Shown here: piece after piece, positions 6,716 to 16,909 of the stretch
How the letters are laid out: every line of letters begins with the position of its first letter
Position numbering within the stretch: the stretch's first letter is position 1
Source: Nitrospirillum iridis
GTDB taxonomy: Bacteria; Pseudomonadota; Alphaproteobacteria; Azospirillales; Azospirillaceae
DNA: 64,000 nucleotides
Direction: 5' to 3'
Assembly: GCF_014205765.1 (NCBI RefSeq)
Contig: NZ_JACIIZ010000024.1
Location: 1 to 64,000 of the forward strand
Translations under genes and position numbers: made by a program
The notes under the pieces: generated by a model
Databases searched by the model: none
The model's input: the letters and a program-made list of their open reading frames with translations, nothing else
What the model was told of the DNA's origin: nothing

Positions 6716-9700
6716 TATGACGGGCCAGGCTGACCCGTATAGGCGCCCAGCGAGGCTCCACCCTTTGCCAAGGCCGCTTCCAGGGTGGACAGTTCGCCGT
6801 CGGTCATCCCACCCCGGTCTTTCAGATTGCTTTCCAGCAGTGCTGCCAGGGTGGCGATGGGCTGTAGGCCGACGGTGCCCGCCAGCCCTTTCAGCGTGTG
6901 CAGCACCCGTGCCGCGTCGGCGCCGGCGTCTTCCCGCAGGTGGGCCCGCAGATCAGCCATCATCCCCGGGGCTTCCGACAGGAAGCGCCCGGCGATGTTG
7001 TCGAATATGGCGCGGTTGTCCCCCATGCGGCGCAGGGCCATGTCGAAATCTCCTGTCTGCCGGTCGTTGGCCGCCACCGCCGCCGGCCGGGGCAGGGGTG
7101 TCCGCCGCCCGTCGGTGCTGACATGCGTCAGTATGGCCGCGACCAGGACATCCAGATCGATGGGCTTCGCCACGTGCCCGCTCATGCCGGCCTCGGCGCA
7201 GGCTTGCTTGTCCGTGTCCATGGCATTGGCGGTCATGGCGAGGATGGGAACGCTTCGGGTCTCCGGATGGTCGCGCAGGCGCCGCGTGGCCTCATATCCG
7301 TCCAAGTCGGGCATCTGGATGTCCATCAACACCAGATCATACGGGGGTGCCGCCGACAGCGCCGCCTCCACGCCAGCGGTACCGCCCGTGGCGACATGCA
7401 CGATGGCCCCTTCGTTGGACAACAGTTCCTGCGCCACCTGCTGGTTCATCAGATTGTCATCCACCACCAGCAGCCTCAGGCCGGCCAACCGCATCCGGCC
7501 CGTGGGCGACTGGCCGCGGGACTCCGTGGCTATCTGACGGGCGGAAGCGTCCATGACGGCGTCGAACAGCATGGACGCGGTCAAGGGCTTGACCACGAAG
7601 GCGTCCACCAGACCAGGTTCCGATTGGGAGAAGATCGCCAGTTCTTCCCGCTGCTGGGCGGTGACCGTGACGATGATCGGCGTTTCCGCCGCTGGCCGCA
7701 GCCGGCGAATCTGGCGTGCGGTTTCCCAACCGTCGAAATTCGGGGTGTTCCAGTCCAGGAGCACCGCGTCGTATGGCGCGTCCGGCGGGGATTGTCGCAA
7801 CAGGGCCAGCGCTTCCCGGCCGCTGGAGGCCTGATCGCCCCGCCACCCCAGCGATTCGACCAGCCCGGCTATCGCGATGCACGAGCTTTCATGGTCATCG
7901 ATGAACAGGATGCGCCGGCCAGGGTTATGGGGCGCCATCGATGCCATGGCGGAGGCATCATCCGCCACTGGGGCCAGCGCCAGGGTGAACCGGAAGGTGC
8001 TGCCCACGCCAGGGCTGCTCTCCACCTCAAGGTCCGCCCCCATCAGGGCCAGCAGCCGCCGGCTGATGGCCAGGCCCAGGCCGGTACCGCCATACCGGCG
8101 CGTGGTTGACGCCTCCGCCTGGCTGAACCCGTCGAAAATGGTGGCGACATGTTCCGGCGCGATGCCGATGCCCGTGTCCCGGATGGAAAAATCGAGGACG
8201 CAACGGCCCGCTTCCAGCCCCCTGACCTTGATCGCCACCACCACTTCGCCGTCGTCGGTGAATTTGATCGCGTTCCCCGCCAGGTTCAGCAGCACCTGGC
8301 GCAGGCGGAACGCGTCACCGCGCAAGGACGCGGGAACGGTGGGGTCGATGGCGAAGACCACGTCCAGCGGCTTGGGGCCGACGCTGGCGGCGAGGATGCT
8401 GGAGATCTCACGCATCATGCCGTCCACGCTGAAGGGCTGCTGTTCCAGCGTCATCTTGCCGGCGTCGATTTTGGAGAAATCCAGGATGTCGTTCAGCAGA
8501 CGCAGCAGGGACTGGGTGGCCGCGTGCGCCTTGGTGGCGTAATCGCGCTGGCGGGCGGACAACTCCGTTCCCAGCTGCAGCTGCAGCATGCCCAGGATGG
8601 CGTTCATGGGTGAGCGGATCTCGTGGCTCATATTGGCCAGGAATTGACTCTTGGCGATGGTGGCCGATTCCGCCTCCCGCGTGCGGGCCCGCAGCGCCCG
8701 GTTCAGCGTTTCCAGCTGCACCTGGGTTTCCTTCAGCTCGGTGACATCGGTCACCAACACGTAGAAGCCGCGCACCACCCGCCCCTCCAGGTCGGGGATA
8801 TAGTGTGCCCAGGTGTGGCCGACGCTACCGTCGGCCTTGGTCAAGGTGCGTTCGAACCGCCTGCTTTCCCCGGCCAGCGCGCCGTTGATGTGGGGTTCGT
8901 TTTCCGCGAACAGGGTGGGGCCCAGCAGATCGCGCAGATGTAGCCCCAGCACCTCTTCCCCGTCCCGGCCGAACCAGACCCGGTAGGCCTGGTTGGCGAA
9001 GCGGCAGATCAGATTGGCGTCCCAGTAGCCGACCATGCCCGGAATGCCATCGGTTATGGCTTGGAGAAAGCGGCGGCTATCCCGGATCTCCTGTTCCCGC
9101 TCGCGGCGTTCGCTCAGGTCGACCACCATGCCCAGATAGCCGAAGGTGGCGCCGTCGTCCGCCCGCAGGGCGCTGACGGTCAGCAGCACGGGCAGGCGGC
9201 TGCCGTCCTTGCGGATATAGGTCCATTCATTGGCATCGGTGACGCCGCGCCGCGCCTTGGCGACGAAGGCTTGGAAGCCAGCCTCCACCGCCTCGCCCAG
9301 TTCGGCGCCCAGGGCCATCGCCCGTGCCTCTATCTCCTCGGGGTCATGGAAACGTTCTGGCGTCGCCCGCCCCACCAGTTCCTCCGCCGTGTACCCCAGC
9401 ATCCTTTCGGCGGCGGGGTTGAGGGTGGTGATGATGCCATCCAGGTCGGTGGCGATGATGGCATAGGCGGCGTCCGCCAGGATGGCCCCCTGCTGGGCCG
9501 ACAGGGCGCGCAGCTCGGCGGTGCGGGCTTCCACCTTGCGTTCCAGCACGGCGTTCATTTGCCGGGTGCGCGCCTCCTGCTCCTTCTCCTTGGTGACGTC
9601 GAAGTTGACACCCAGCATGCGCACGGCCTTGCCGGCACCGTCGAAATAGACGCTGCCCTTGCCCCGGATGTGCCGGATGGCGCCGGCCGGGGTGACGATG

Positions 9701-11586
9701 CGGAAGGTGGTGTCGTAGGGCGGCCCGCCTGTCTGCGCCTGGTTCAGGGCCAGGGTGACGAGATCGAGGTCGTCCGGATGCACCAGCGCCCGCCAGTCGT
9801 CCAGGGTGAAGGCGGATCTTGGACCGGGCAGCTGATACAGCGCCAACATGGTCTTATCCAGGACCAGCGCGTTGGTCTGCAAATCCCACTCCCAGCAGCC
9901 GACGCCGGTGGTTTGCGTGGTCATGGCCAGGCGCTCGCGCGCCTCCGACAGGGCGGCTTCCGCCGCCGTCTGCTGGGTGATGTCGCGCGCGATTTTCGAG
10001 GCGCCGATGACGCGGCCGTCGGCGCCGCGCACGGGCGAGACGGTTATCGAGACGTCAATCGCCTGCCCATCCCGCCGCCGCCGCCGCGTGGTGAAATGCG
10101 GCACCGTTTCCCCCCGGGATACGCGCGCCAGGATGTCCTCCTCCTCTGCCGCGAGATCGGGGGGCACGACCAGCTCAAGCAGGGTGCGGCCCACCGCGTC
10201 CTCGGCCGCGTAGCCGAACATCCGCTCCGCCGCGCGGTTCCAGTCGGTCACCCGCCCGTCCAGCGCCTTGCCGATGATCGCGTCATTGGATCCTTCGACC
10301 AGGGCGGCCAGCCGCTTCTGGTCGGCGCTGACCCATTGACGCTGACGGATGTTGTGGACGACCAGGTAGAGCAGGGCGCCGATCAGCAGGGCACCGATGC
10401 CCATGTCCTGCAGAGTGGCGCGGCGCACCGCCGCCACCCGATCCTGGATGAAGGTGTCGGGGACGGCCACGGTCAGCGTCAGGGTTCGGGCGGGATCCCA
10501 CGAATCCAGAGGGATGGCGCGGGACATCGTGTACATCTCGCCGCCCATCCCGGCATAGAGCGACAGGGGGTGCGGCTCGCCCTCGCGATGGGGCAGGGGG
10601 GTGAAATCATCCTGCCAACGCCGACGCCGGCCCCTCTCGAAACCGAAGGTCGCGCCGGGGTCGGGATGGGCCAGGTAATCACCGTCCTGGTTGGTCAGAT
10701 AGACCCGGAAGCCTGGCGGGATATTGGCTTCCAGCTCCTCCAGGGCCGGTTGCATGTCAATGTCCAGGACGATCATCCCGAACGGGGCGCCGTCGCCGCC
10801 CATCACCGGCGTCGCCGCCCGCAAGGTTGGAGCGCGCGCTTGCCCACTTTCATCGGCCTGACTGTTCAGGTCCACATCGGACAGATGGATGTCGCCAGGC
10901 GGTGCGGCCATGGTGGCGGAGAAGTAATCCCGATCCTGTTGCGGTCGCAGGCCATCGGGGGGAACGATACGGATCTGGTTCCCCACGCGGTCCACCCGCA
11001 CCAGTTCCCGCCCGTTATCGGCCACGCCGACATAGCGCAGGCGGGTCAGGCGGGGATTGGCCGCGGCATAGGCCGCGAAAACATCCTTCAGCCGCCGCTC
11101 CCACAGGCCGCCGGTGGTTTTTTCCTGGGCGTCGACGCCCGTCAACCCGCCCGCCCGGGCCAGTCCTGGGACCGGCGGCACCTTGGACAGGAACTGCGTG
11201 TCCAGGCGCAGCCGGTCAAGCACCTGGGTCAAGGTGGCGGACCGCAGGCTGACCTGGATGGGCAAGCGCACGGCCAGTTCCTTCAGCGTGCGGTCACGCT
11301 CCAGGGACTGGCTGACAAGCACCGCCAAAGTCATCAGGGCGCCAATGACCGCCGTGGTGGCCAACAGCGTCAGCCTTCCAAAATTCCGGCCGGACGGTGG
11401 CGGGGACGGCGGCATGCGAGGGGCTCTCCCGGATGGGCGTGGCGGTTGCGGAACGACCGCTGTTTGATCGCCGACTATCGAGCCTGGAGGGTTAATATTT
11501 GTTTCCCCTTCCGGCAAATGTTCGCCTGGATAGGGCCCGCCCCTTCGCCCCGCCCCTTCGGTTGACCCGGCATCGGTAATAGTCAT
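6715..11586 (-). CDS. Large membrane hybrid histidine kinase: dCache, four PAS, HisKA, HATPase, two REC, HPt
   Basis: 1623 residues. A Pro/Gly-rich N-terminus is followed by a membrane helix (about 71-93), a periplasmic dCache-type sensor region and a second membrane helix near 395-413 (IGALLIGALLYLVV). Four PAS modules follow (starting NDAIIGKALDG, TGVGCWEWDLQ, AYAIIATDLDG, IPGMVGYWDAN), then HisKA with phospho-accepting His in MSHEIRSPMNAILG, HATPase, a receiver (LFIDDHE; VLLDWNTP), a second receiver (LLVVDDN; VLMDIQMPDLDGYEATR) and an HPt domain (LHTLKGLAGTVG). It thus contains a whole phosphorelay; no response regulator gene is next to it. Ligand unknown. The ATG at 11586 lacks a clear Shine-Dalgarno and lies in an inverted repeat. 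Confidence 0.9.
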   Translation of the reverse strand: MTITDAGSTEGAGRRGGPYPGEHLPEGETNINPPGSIVGDQTAVVPQPPRPSGRAPRMPPSPPPSGRNFGRLTLLATTAVIGALMTLAVLVSQSLERDRTLKELAVRLPIQVSLRSATLTQVLDRLRLDTQFLSKVPPVPGLARAGGLTGVDAQEKTTGGLWERRLKDVFAAYAAANPRLTRLRYVGVADNGRELVRVDRVGNQIRIVPPDGLRPQQDRDYFSATMAAPPGDIHLSDVDLNSQADESGQARAPTLRAATPVMGGDGAPFGMIVLDIDMQPALEELEANIPPGFRVYLTNQDGDYLAHPDPGATFGFERGRRRRWQDDFTPLPHREGEPHPLSLYAGMGGEMYTMSRAIPLDSWDPARTLTLTVAVPDTFIQDRVAAVRRATLQDMGIGALLIGALLYLVVHNIRQRQWVSADQKRLAALVEGSNDAIIGKALDGRVTDWNRAAERMFGYAAEDAVGRTLLELVVPPDLAAEEEDILARVSRGETVPHFTTRRRRRDGQAIDVSITVSPVRGADGRVIGASKIARDITQQTAAEAALSEARERLAMTTQTTGVGCWEWDLQTNALVLDKTMLALYQLPGPRSAFTLDDWRALVHPDDLDLVTLALNQAQTGGPPYDTTFRIVTPAGAIRHIRGKGSVYFDGAGKAVRMLGVNFDVTKEKEQEARTRQMNAVLERKVEARTAELRALSAQQGAILADAAYAIIATDLDGIITTLNPAAERMLGYTAEELVGRATPERFHDPEEIEARAMALGAELGEAVEAGFQAFVAKARRGVTDANEWTYIRKDGSRLPVLLTVSALRADDGATFGYLGMVVDLSERREREQEIRDSRRFLQAITDGIPGMVGYWDANLICRFANQAYRVWFGRDGEEVLGLHLRDLLGPTLFAENEPHINGALAGESRRFERTLTKADGSVGHTWAHYIPDLEGRVVRGFYVLVTDVTELKETQVQLETLNRALRARTREAESATIAKSQFLANMSHEIRSPMNAILGMLQLQLGTELSARQRDYATKAHAATQSLLRLLNDILDFSKIDAGKMTLEQQPFSVDGMMREISSILAASVGPKPLDVVFAIDPTVPASLRGDAFRLRQVLLNLAGNAIKFTDDGEVVVAIKVRGLEAGRCVLDFSIRDTGIGIAPEHVATIFDGFSQAEASTTRRYGGTGLGLAISRRLLALMGADLEVESSPGVGSTFRFTLALAPVADDASAMASMAPHNPGRRILFIDDHESSCIAIAGLVESLGWRGDQASSGREALALLRQSPPDAPYDAVLLDWNTPNFDGWETARQIRRLRPAAETPIIVTVTAQQREELAIFSQSEPGLVDAFVVKPLTASMLFDAVMDASARQIATESRGQSPTGRMRLAGLRLLVVDDNLMNQQVAQELLSNEGAIVHVATGGTAGVEAALSAAPPYDLVLMDIQMPDLDGYEATRRLRDHPETRSVPILAMTANAMDTDKQACAEAGMSGHVAKPIDLDVLVAAILTHVSTDGRRTPLPRPAAVAANDRQTGDFDMALRRMGDNRAIFDNIAGRFLSEAPGMMADLRAHLREDAGADAARVLHTLKGLAGTVGLQPIATLAALLESNLKDRGGMTDGELSTLEAALAKGGASLGAYTGQPGPS

Positions 11587-11602
11587 ATCATAATACTATG
11601 AC
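11582..11602. promoter_or_regulatory. Inverted repeat GTCATA / TATGAC in divergent promoter region
   Basis: Six-bp arms (11582-11587, 11597-11602) in an AT-rich patch between the divergent hybrid kinase and GH127 genes. It overlaps the kinase start codon. It could be a regulator site or part of the kinase promoter. Confidence 0.3.
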
Positions 11603-11677
11603 CAATAAGCGCGGATGGCGGATCCTCATGGAGGGGGACGCCGGGCCGGCGGCAACAGGGACGGGACAGGGATAGAG

Positions 11678-14545
11678 ATGAAGAGCACGCGGGACATGGC
11701 TGCGGCCGCCGAAACCGGGACGCCCTCCGCCGTGACGGGGTGTGCGGACGCGGTCGACCGCCGTCGCTTCCTGGCGGCCACCGGCGTGTCCTTGGCGGGG
11801 TTGGCGGGGGGCGGGGCCACCGCCCTGGCGGCGCCACCGGCGCCCGTCAACCTGGCGGTCATGGCGCGCACCAGCTGGTCGAACCGGGCGAGCGGCACCC
11901 GCCTGGCGGCAATCAACAGCGGCACGGTCCCCACAGGCTCGGAGGAGGATACCGAGGGTGCCTTCGGCACGGAGCCGGCCTCCGGTCCCGCCTGGATCGA
12001 ATACCGTTGGGATGTTCCCATCCGCACCGGCGCGGTCGAGGTCTACTGGTGGCTGGGCGGCTACAAGGGCGCCTTGCCGACGGCCTGGCGGGTATCGGCC
12101 TGGGATGGCCAGCGCTTCGTGCCCGTCCGCAAGGTCCAGGGGCTGGGCCTGGCGCGCGACGCCTTCAACCGGACGACGTTCGGCCCCGTCACCACCACGC
12201 GCCTGCGTCTGGACATCGATCCCGCGGGTGAGGCCGCCATCGGCGTGCTGCAATGGCGGGTGTGGAACCATGGTCCCGTGCCGGTGTTCCCGCCGCTGGT
12301 CACCGCCGGCCAGGACCGGGCGGTGGTGCTGGGCGGCCAGACCTATCTGGACGGCAAGGTCCGCACCCTGGAAACCGCGCCCGCGGCCGCCGCCCTGTGG
12401 CATAAGGTCAGCGGCCCGGGGGAGGTCAGCTTCGCCGATCCCGCGCGTGTCGACACCACGGCCCGCTTCTCCCAGCCCGGCCGTTATGTGCTGCAACTGG
12501 TCGCCAAGGCCGACGGCAAGACCGCCCTGTCGACGTTGACGGTGCGGGCGGAAACCCCACCGCCGGACGAGCGGTTGGACGTCGTCTACACCACCCCCTA
12601 CAGCATCGACAGCCCCCTGTGGTCGGCCCGGGCCAAGGCGCTGATCACCCAATGGATTCCCCACTGCATCGACTATTGCGAGCGCACGGACCTGAAGATC
12701 GGCCAGGGCGGCCTGGATAATTTCATCGAGGTGGCCAAGGCCCTGCGCGGGGAGCCGCATGGGACCCACAAGGGCTATGTCTTTTCCAACGCCTGGGTGC
12801 ACCAGACGGTGGAGTCCATGTGCATCGCCCTGATGGTGGACCCGCAGGGCGATGCCGAGATGATGGCGGCCCAGGATCTGATGCGCCGCAAGCTGGAGGA
12901 GTGGATCCCCGTCATCCTGGCGGCGCAGGAGCCGGACGGCTATCTGCAGACCGCCTACACCCTGGCGGACCGCGCCAAATGGCCGGCGCGCTGGTCACCG
13001 GCGCAGCGGGCCAACCATGAGGGCTATGTCGCCGGCTACTTCATCGAATCCGCCATCAACCACCACACCCTGACCGGCGGCAGGGACCTGCGCCTGTACA
13101 ACGCCGCCAAGAAGCTGGCGGATTGCTGGGTCGCCAACATCGGCCCCGGCAAGAAGGACTGGTTCGACGGGCACCAGGAGATGGAACAGGCCCTGGTCCG
13201 CTTCGGCCGCTTCGTCAACGACATGGAGGGTGGCGGCCGGGGCGATGCCTATGTCCGCCTGGCGCGCTTCCTGCTGGACAGCCGGCGCGGCGGATCGGAA
13301 TACGATCAGAGCCATTTGCCGCCCGCCCGGCAATACGAGGCGGTGGGCCACGCCGTGCGCGCCGTCTACTTCTATTCCGGCATGGCCGACGTGGCGGCGG
13401 AAACCCGCGACACCGACTATCAGAGCGCCGTGCTGTCCCTATGGGACAACATGGTGAACAAGAAATACTACGTCACCGGGGGCGTGGGCAGCGGCGACAC
13501 GGCGGAGGGCTTTGGCGAGAATTACGCCCTGCGCAACGACGCCTACTGCGAGTCCTGCTCCAGCTGCGGCCTGATCTTTTTCCAGTACAAGCTGAACATC
13601 GCCTATCACGACGCCAAGTACGCCGACCTCTATGAGGAGACGATGTACAACGCGTTGCTGGGCTCCACCGCGCTGGACGGCAAGACCTTCTGCTACACCA
13701 ACCCCCTGCTTGATACCGAGCGCACCGCCTGGCACGTCTGCCCCTGCTGCGTCGGCAACATTCCCCGCACCCTGCTGATGGTGCCCACCTGGACCTATGC
13801 CAAGGACAAGGGCGGTGTGAACGTCAACCTTTTCATCGGCAGCCGGGTGAATGTGGGCGAGGTCGCCGGCACGAAGGTGGAGATGGTGCAGAAGACCAAC
13901 TACCCCTGGGACGGCGCGGTGGCCCTGACCGTGAACCCCGCCCAGGCCCGCATTTTCGCCGTGCGCATCCGCGTGCCCGACCGCGCCACCAGCGCCCTTT
14001 ACACCGCGGTGCCGGCGGTGCGCGGGCTGGACGGGCTGACGGTGAACGGCAAGCCCGCTCAATACCGGATGGACAAGGGCTACGCGGTGGTGGAGCGGGA
14101 GTGGACGGCCGGCGACCGCGTCGATTTCGTCCTGCCCCTGGCGGTGCAGCGCGTGACCGGCGATGACAAGGTGGAAGCGACGCGCGGCAAGGTGGCCCTG
14201 CGCTACGGCCCCCTGGTCTACAACGTGGAACGGGCCGATCAGCCCTCGATCGACCAGCCGCTGGCCACCACGCCGCTGACGGCGGAATGGCGGCCGGACC
14301 TGTTGGGCGGCGTGGTCGTCCTCAAGGGCCAATGGCGGGATGGCACGCCCATGCTGGCCATTCCCAACTACGCCCGCATGAACCGCTTGGGTGGGGGCGA
14401 TGCCCAGGTGGGCGGCACCGGTTCCACGGTCAACTACGCGCCGGGCGCGCAGGGGCAGGTCACCGCCTCGGCCGCGGCGGGGGAACCGGCGGATCTGGAT
14501 ACCAGCCGGGCCCGGCACTCCCAGGTGTGGATCGCCACCGTCTGA
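11678..14545 (+). CDS. Secreted GH127-type beta-L-arabinofuranosidase (former DUF1680)
   Basis: 955 residues from the ATG at 11678; the frame is open 21 codons further upstream, but 11678 places a Tat-type signal (RRRFLAATGVSLAGLAGG, about 28-45) near the N-terminus. An accessory beta-sandwich and an Ig-like segment (about 50-290) precede the (alpha/alpha)6 catalytic region. GH127 uses a zinc-held cysteine nucleophile: the E-S-C at 625-627 and the Cys-Cys pair at 690-691 in CPCCVGN match the Glu, Cys and Cys-Cys positions of that site. The family releases L-arabinofuranose from plant and hydroxyproline-rich glycans. The exact substrate is not predictable. It is longer than minimal GH127 enzymes because of the N-terminal modules. 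Confidence 0.85.
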   Translation: MKSTRDMAAAAETGTPSAVTGCADAVDRRRFLAATGVSLAGLAGGGATALAAPPAPVNLAVMARTSWSNRASGTRLAAINSGTVPTGSEEDTEGAFGTEPASGPAWIEYRWDVPIRTGAVEVYWWLGGYKGALPTAWRVSAWDGQRFVPVRKVQGLGLARDAFNRTTFGPVTTTRLRLDIDPAGEAAIGVLQWRVWNHGPVPVFPPLVTAGQDRAVVLGGQTYLDGKVRTLETAPAAAALWHKVSGPGEVSFADPARVDTTARFSQPGRYVLQLVAKADGKTALSTLTVRAETPPPDERLDVVYTTPYSIDSPLWSARAKALITQWIPHCIDYCERTDLKIGQGGLDNFIEVAKALRGEPHGTHKGYVFSNAWVHQTVESMCIALMVDPQGDAEMMAAQDLMRRKLEEWIPVILAAQEPDGYLQTAYTLADRAKWPARWSPAQRANHEGYVAGYFIESAINHHTLTGGRDLRLYNAAKKLADCWVANIGPGKKDWFDGHQEMEQALVRFGRFVNDMEGGGRGDAYVRLARFLLDSRRGGSEYDQSHLPPARQYEAVGHAVRAVYFYSGMADVAAETRDTDYQSAVLSLWDNMVNKKYYVTGGVGSGDTAEGFGENYALRNDAYCESCSSCGLIFFQYKLNIAYHDAKYADLYEETMYNALLGSTALDGKTFCYTNPLLDTERTAWHVCPCCVGNIPRTLLMVPTWTYAKDKGGVNVNLFIGSRVNVGEVAGTKVEMVQKTNYPWDGAVALTVNPAQARIFAVRIRVPDRATSALYTAVPAVRGLDGLTVNGKPAQYRMDKGYAVVEREWTAGDRVDFVLPLAVQRVTGDDKVEATRGKVALRYGPLVYNVERADQPSIDQPLATTPLTAEWRPDLLGGVVVLKGQWRDGTPMLAIPNYARMNRLGGGDAQVGGTGSTVNYAPGAQGQVTASAAAGEPADLDTSRARHSQVWIATV

Positions 14546-14667
14546 CGGGTTGGTGATGGCGGTGCCGTGCATGGGGCGCGGCGCCGCTGTCCAGGTTTAA
14601 AGGGCCAAATTCCCAAGACGCTCAAAACGCACTAAGTTGTGGGCAGGCCCCTTCTGGAACCTGCCAC

Positions 14668-15369
14668 ATGCCGACCTTGGACCCCATCGCCCACATCCAT
14701 CTGGTTGAAGACGAACCCGAGATGGCCGGGGAAATCATCACCAGCCTGGAGGCGCAGGGCTACGCCGTCAGTCATTCCGCCGCGGCCGCCGCGGCGCTGG
14801 ACTTTCTGCGCGCCGAACGCGGGGTGGCGGTGGTCGTGGCCGACCGTCTGCTGCCGGGCGGCATGGATGGGCTGGAGATGGTGGAGGTTCTGCGGGACGA
14901 GGGCATCGCCACCCCGATCCTGGTGTTGAGCGCCCTGGGCTCCGTCGATGATCGCGTGCGGGGCCTGAACGCTGGCGGGGATGACTACCTGACCAAGCCC
15001 TTCGCCGTGACGGAACTGGTGGCCCGCATCGAGGCCCTGCGCCGCCGCCCGCCGGACACCCGGGCCACCACGTTGCGCGTGGGGTCGTTGGAGATGGATT
15101 TGCTGAGCCGCACGGTGCGCCGGGGGGAGCGGGAGGTGCCCCTGTTGCCGCGTGAATTCAAGCTGCTGGAGTATATGATGCGCCGGCCGGACCAGGTGAT
15201 CACGCCGGCCATGTTGCTGACCGATGTTTGGCACTACCGTTTCGTGCCGCAGACCAACGTGGTCGACGTCCACATGGGCAAGCTGCGGCACAAGATCGAT
15301 GAGGTGGGCGACCTGCCCATGATCCATCGCGTGCGCGGCGCCGGGTTCATGCTCCGTGCCGCGGACTGA
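14668..15369 (+). CDS. OmpR-family response regulator (pair 1)
   Basis: 233 residues: a receiver domain (acidic pocket VEDEPE, phospho-acceptor Asp in VADRLLPGG, Lys in YLTKPF) and a winged-helix effector (LLPREFKLLEYMM; TNVVDVHMGKLRHKID). It shares a 14-bp overlap with the downstream kinase, so the two are translationally coupled. It closely resembles the regulator at 44142-44867. The target is unknown; the upstream GH127 gene is on the same strand but about 120 bp away. Confidence 0.9.
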   Translation: MPTLDPIAHIHLVEDEPEMAGEIITSLEAQGYAVSHSAAAAAALDFLRAERGVAVVVADRLLPGGMDGLEMVEVLRDEGIATPILVLSALGSVDDRVRGLNAGGDDYLTKPFAVTELVARIEALRRRPPDTRATTLRVGSLEMDLLSRTVRRGEREVPLLPREFKLLEYMMRRPDQVITPAMLLTDVWHYRFVPQTNVVDVHMGKLRHKIDEVGDLPMIHRVRGAGFMLRAAD

Positions 15370-16756
15370 GGCCCGGGCAGACCTGCTGCGCGCCGGGCCC
15401 TTCCGCCTGGCGCTGGGCTTCGCCGCCGCGCTGTCGGTCGGCATGCTGCTGATCTTCGGCTTCATCTATTGGCAGACCAGCGAGGCGGAGACCCGCCGCA
15501 TGCGGCGCGACCTGGTGCAGGAGGCGGCGCTGGCGGCCCAGACGCGGGATGACATCCTGCTGTACCAGTTGCAGGTCCGCATCATGACGGACTATCACCG
15601 CGTCACCGTGGCCGCCTGGTTCGATGCCGATGGCAAGCTGCGCTACGGCAACCTGGATCATCTGCCGCCCGACCTGCCGGTTGATGACAACGGCCATCGC
15701 CTGACCGTGCAAACCACCGGCGCCGACCAGCCCCAGCCCGCCATCCTGGCGGCCGCGCGACGGCCGGATGGCGGCGTTGTCGTGCTGGGCCGCGCCATGG
15801 ATGAATTGCTGGCCCTGCAGCGGGTGGTGGCGCGCACCCTGATCGCCGGCCTGTTGCCGGCGGTGGCCCTGGTGCTGGCCTCGGGCATCCTGGGCGGGGC
15901 GCGGGCCCGCCGCCGGGTGCAGACGGTGGAGCAGACCATAGGCCGCATCATGGGGGGCGACCTGCGCGAACGCCTGCCCGTCTCCGGCAGCCGCGACGGG
16001 GTGGACCAGCTGTCGGCCCGGGTGAACCAGATGCTGGACCGCATCGTCCACTTGCTGGATGAGATCCGGGCGGTGGGCGACAACATCGCCCATGATCTGC
16101 GCACCCCCCTGTCGGTTATGCGCGCCAAGCTGGAGCGCGGCCTGGCATCCTCCGACGCGGAGGCGCTGCGCCGGGGGGCGGAGGCGGCGCTGGCCGACCT
16201 GGACAAGGCCTTCGGCATGATCACCGCGCTGTTGCGCATCGCCGAGTTGGAGGACAGCCGCCGCCAGTCCGGCTTCACCACCGTGGATTTGGTGGAGGTG
16301 GCCGCCGAGGTCTTCGACCTCTACGAACCGCTGGCCGAGGTGAAGGAGGTGTCGCTGACGCGGGAGGACACCGGCCCCCTGTTCGTGGTGGGCGACCGCG
16401 ACCTGCTGATCGAGGCGGTGGCCAACCTGGTGGACAACGCCGTGAAGTTCACGCCGGACGGCGGCCGCATCGTCATCCGCACCCTGATGCGGGACGGCGC
16501 GCCCGCCGTGCAGGTGGCCGACACCGGCCCCGGCATCCCGCCGGATGAGCGGGCGGCCGTGGTCCGGCGGCTCTACCGCCTGGATAAAAGCCGGCACATC
16601 CAGGGCAATGGGCTGGGCTTGTCACTGGTGCAGGCCATCGCCGGCCTTCATGGCTTTGAGCTGGATATCGGCGGGGACGAGGGTGGCGCCGTCGTGACCA
16701 TGGTCTGCGGGCCACGCCATGAACCTGCGCAGGCCGCCTATGCCAACGGCATTTGA
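15356..16756 (+). CDS. Membrane sensor histidine kinase (pair 1)
   Basis: 466 residues from a GTG at 15356 that lies inside the last codons of the regulator gene. A membrane helix (LGFAAALSVGMLLIFGFIYW, about 21-40) is followed by a periplasmic domain of about 120 residues, a second helix, HAMP, HisKA (His in NIAHDLRTPLSV) and HATPase (N box NLVDNAVKF, GPGIPPDE, GNGLGLSL). The organisation and sequence match the kinase at 42752-44155. The last codons and stop lie in the left arm of a dispersed hairpin element (16747-16909), so the repeat sets this protein's C-terminus. Confidence 0.9.
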   Translation: MPRTEARADLLRAGPFRLALGFAAALSVGMLLIFGFIYWQTSEAETRRMRRDLVQEAALAAQTRDDILLYQLQVRIMTDYHRVTVAAWFDADGKLRYGNLDHLPPDLPVDDNGHRLTVQTTGADQPQPAILAAARRPDGGVVVLGRAMDELLALQRVVARTLIAGLLPAVALVLASGILGGARARRRVQTVEQTIGRIMGGDLRERLPVSGSRDGVDQLSARVNQMLDRIVHLLDEIRAVGDNIAHDLRTPLSVMRAKLERGLASSDAEALRRGAEAALADLDKAFGMITALLRIAELEDSRRQSGFTTVDLVEVAAEVFDLYEPLAEVKEVSLTREDTGPLFVVGDRDLLIEAVANLVDNAVKFTPDGGRIVIRTLMRDGAPAVQVADTGPGIPPDERAAVVRRLYRLDKSRHIQGNGLGLSLVQAIAGLHGFELDIGGDEGGAVVTMVCGPRHEPAQAAYANGI

Positions 16757-16909
16757 TCGTGACCGTTCAAATGCCGTCCCTCAATTGCCGGGCGCGACCA
16801 TCCGGTCGCTTGGCTTCCTCGCTTTCCAGTCCGCTCCGCTCCCCGGAAAGCTCCGGCGCCCGCAGTCGCGGGCTACAGCGACACGAGTCAGAATCTCGTG
16901 CCGCTGGTA
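16747..16909 (-). repeat. Dispersed three-hairpin element, copy 1
   Basis: This ~160-bp stretch recurs in opposite orientation at 51812-51972. Three hairpins are conserved: CGGCATTTGA/TCAAATGCCG (16747-16756, 16767-16776), GCCCGC-agtc-GCGGGC (16858-16873) and a 12-bp arm pair closing on TCAGAAT (16876-16887, 16895-16906, one G-T pair). It fills the gap between two convergent genes and includes the stop codon of the upstream kinase. No open frame is needed to explain it. Confidence 0.8.

Noticed and set aside
9061-11565. 834-codon plus-strand open frame
   Set aside because: It is a GC-rich antisense shadow of the hybrid kinase gene, with His/Gln/Gly-rich low-information sequence.
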